Below are positions 63,852 through 64,000 of a stretch of DNA of 64,000 bases, one piece after another. This DNA is from JARYGU01 sp033795365 (lineage in GTDB: Bacteria; Pseudomonadota; Alphaproteobacteria; Rhizobiales; Rhizobiaceae), in the NCBI GenBank assembly GCA_033795365.1, contig JARYGU010000002.1, positions 496,001-560,000 of the forward strand, written 5' to 3'. Made by a program: the position numbers and the translations under genes. Position 1 is the first letter of the stretch. Each line of letters starts with the position of its first letter. The notes beneath the pieces were generated by a model. The model was given only the letters and a program-made list of their open reading frames with translations. It made no database searches and was not told where the DNA came from.

Positions 63852-64000
63852 ATGCTGAGCGGCCCGATGCCTGCATTCATTCCAGGCCGGCGCGCTCCGA
63901 CGGAGATCGGAATGCAGGTCACGAGCAGGATTGCCGGTAATCATACCGGGGACCATCTTTTGCAGCTTGCCAGCAGAGCCGCCGGAAAGACGGCGGAGGA
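63852..64000 (+). CDS. Possible start of a gene running off the window
   Basis: A frame opening with the ATG at 63852 stays open for the last 149 bases (begins MLSGPMPAFIPGRRA). No family is recognised and no clear ribosome-binding site precedes it. In many proteobacteria a LysM/M23 peptidase gene follows surE-pcm, but these residues do not resemble its signal peptide. It could be chance. Confidence 0.2.
   Translation, partial: MLSGPMPAFIPGRRAPTEIGMQVTSRIAGNHTGDHLLQLASRAAGKTAE

Overview
The window is ordinary chromosomal backbone from an alphaproteobacterium of the Rhizobiales. The most likely host is the Sinorhizobium/Ensifer group or a close relative. Supporting signs are GC-rich coding DNA, a GPR/RgsE-type polar growth protein, CckA, PopZ, ExoR, a BA14K protein, a mannosylfructose synthesis pair, and the gene order exbD-exbB / pcm-like / tolC / popZ / valS / fadL / exoR, which I recall from memory as rhizobial. 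There is no prophage, insertion sequence, CRISPR array or integrative element, and no rRNA. Two tRNA genes are present (Asn-GTT and Cys-GCA).

Layout. 0-2 kb: the end of an MCE/MlaD lipid-transport protein and its auxiliary lipoprotein. 2.4-7.9 kb: a giant coiled-coil membrane protein of the GPR/RgsE family, divergent from an orphan Hpt phosphotransfer protein across a 619-base region with CtrA-like sites. 9-10 kb: a [2Fe-2S] ferredoxin and a flavoprotein related to ferredoxin-NADP reductase that appears to lack its NADPH domain. 10.4-13.6 kb: a DUF922 putative protease, the folate operon folP-folB-folK, and an exported protein of unknown function. 13.7-19 kb: ycjX-ycjF, a SixA-like phosphatase, dksA and a FliO-like protein. 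19-25 kb: cckA, psuG-psuK and recA. 25.6-31.7 kb: alaS, a diguanylate cyclase and mannosylfructose-phosphate synthase/phosphatase. 31.9-34.5 kb: two small regulator modules (MarR with a SnoaL-like protein, PadR with ChrA), each with a striking palindrome in its promoter; this is the most accessory-looking stretch. 34.6-36.2 kb: two tRNAs and small envelope proteins. 36.2-47.2 kb: exbB-exbD, a Pcm-like methyltransferase, tolC, popZ, valS, fadL and exoR. 47.2-49.9 kb: xth, erpA and dgt. 50-63.7 kb: a co-directional housekeeping run argS, SPOR protein, nagZ, scpA, scpB, ABC ATPase, tatABC, serS, surE, pcm.

How the genes connect. Several genes bear on cell polarity, the cell cycle and chromosome segregation: GPR/RgsE, the CckA kinase that feeds CtrA, PopZ, an orphan Hpt protein, ScpA/ScpB and a SPOR-domain protein. 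CtrA-type TTAA-N7-TTAA motifs lie between rgsE and hpt and downstream of pcm. Envelope functions are also well represented (MCE, Tat, TolC, FadL, ExbBD, YcjXF, and ExoR, the periplasmic repressor of ExoS/ChvI signalling). I found no clear multi-gene system that is new. The most promising leads are the ferredoxin / domain-deleted reductase pair, the rgsE-hpt CtrA-type promoter region, and the nested palindrome in front of padR-chrA.
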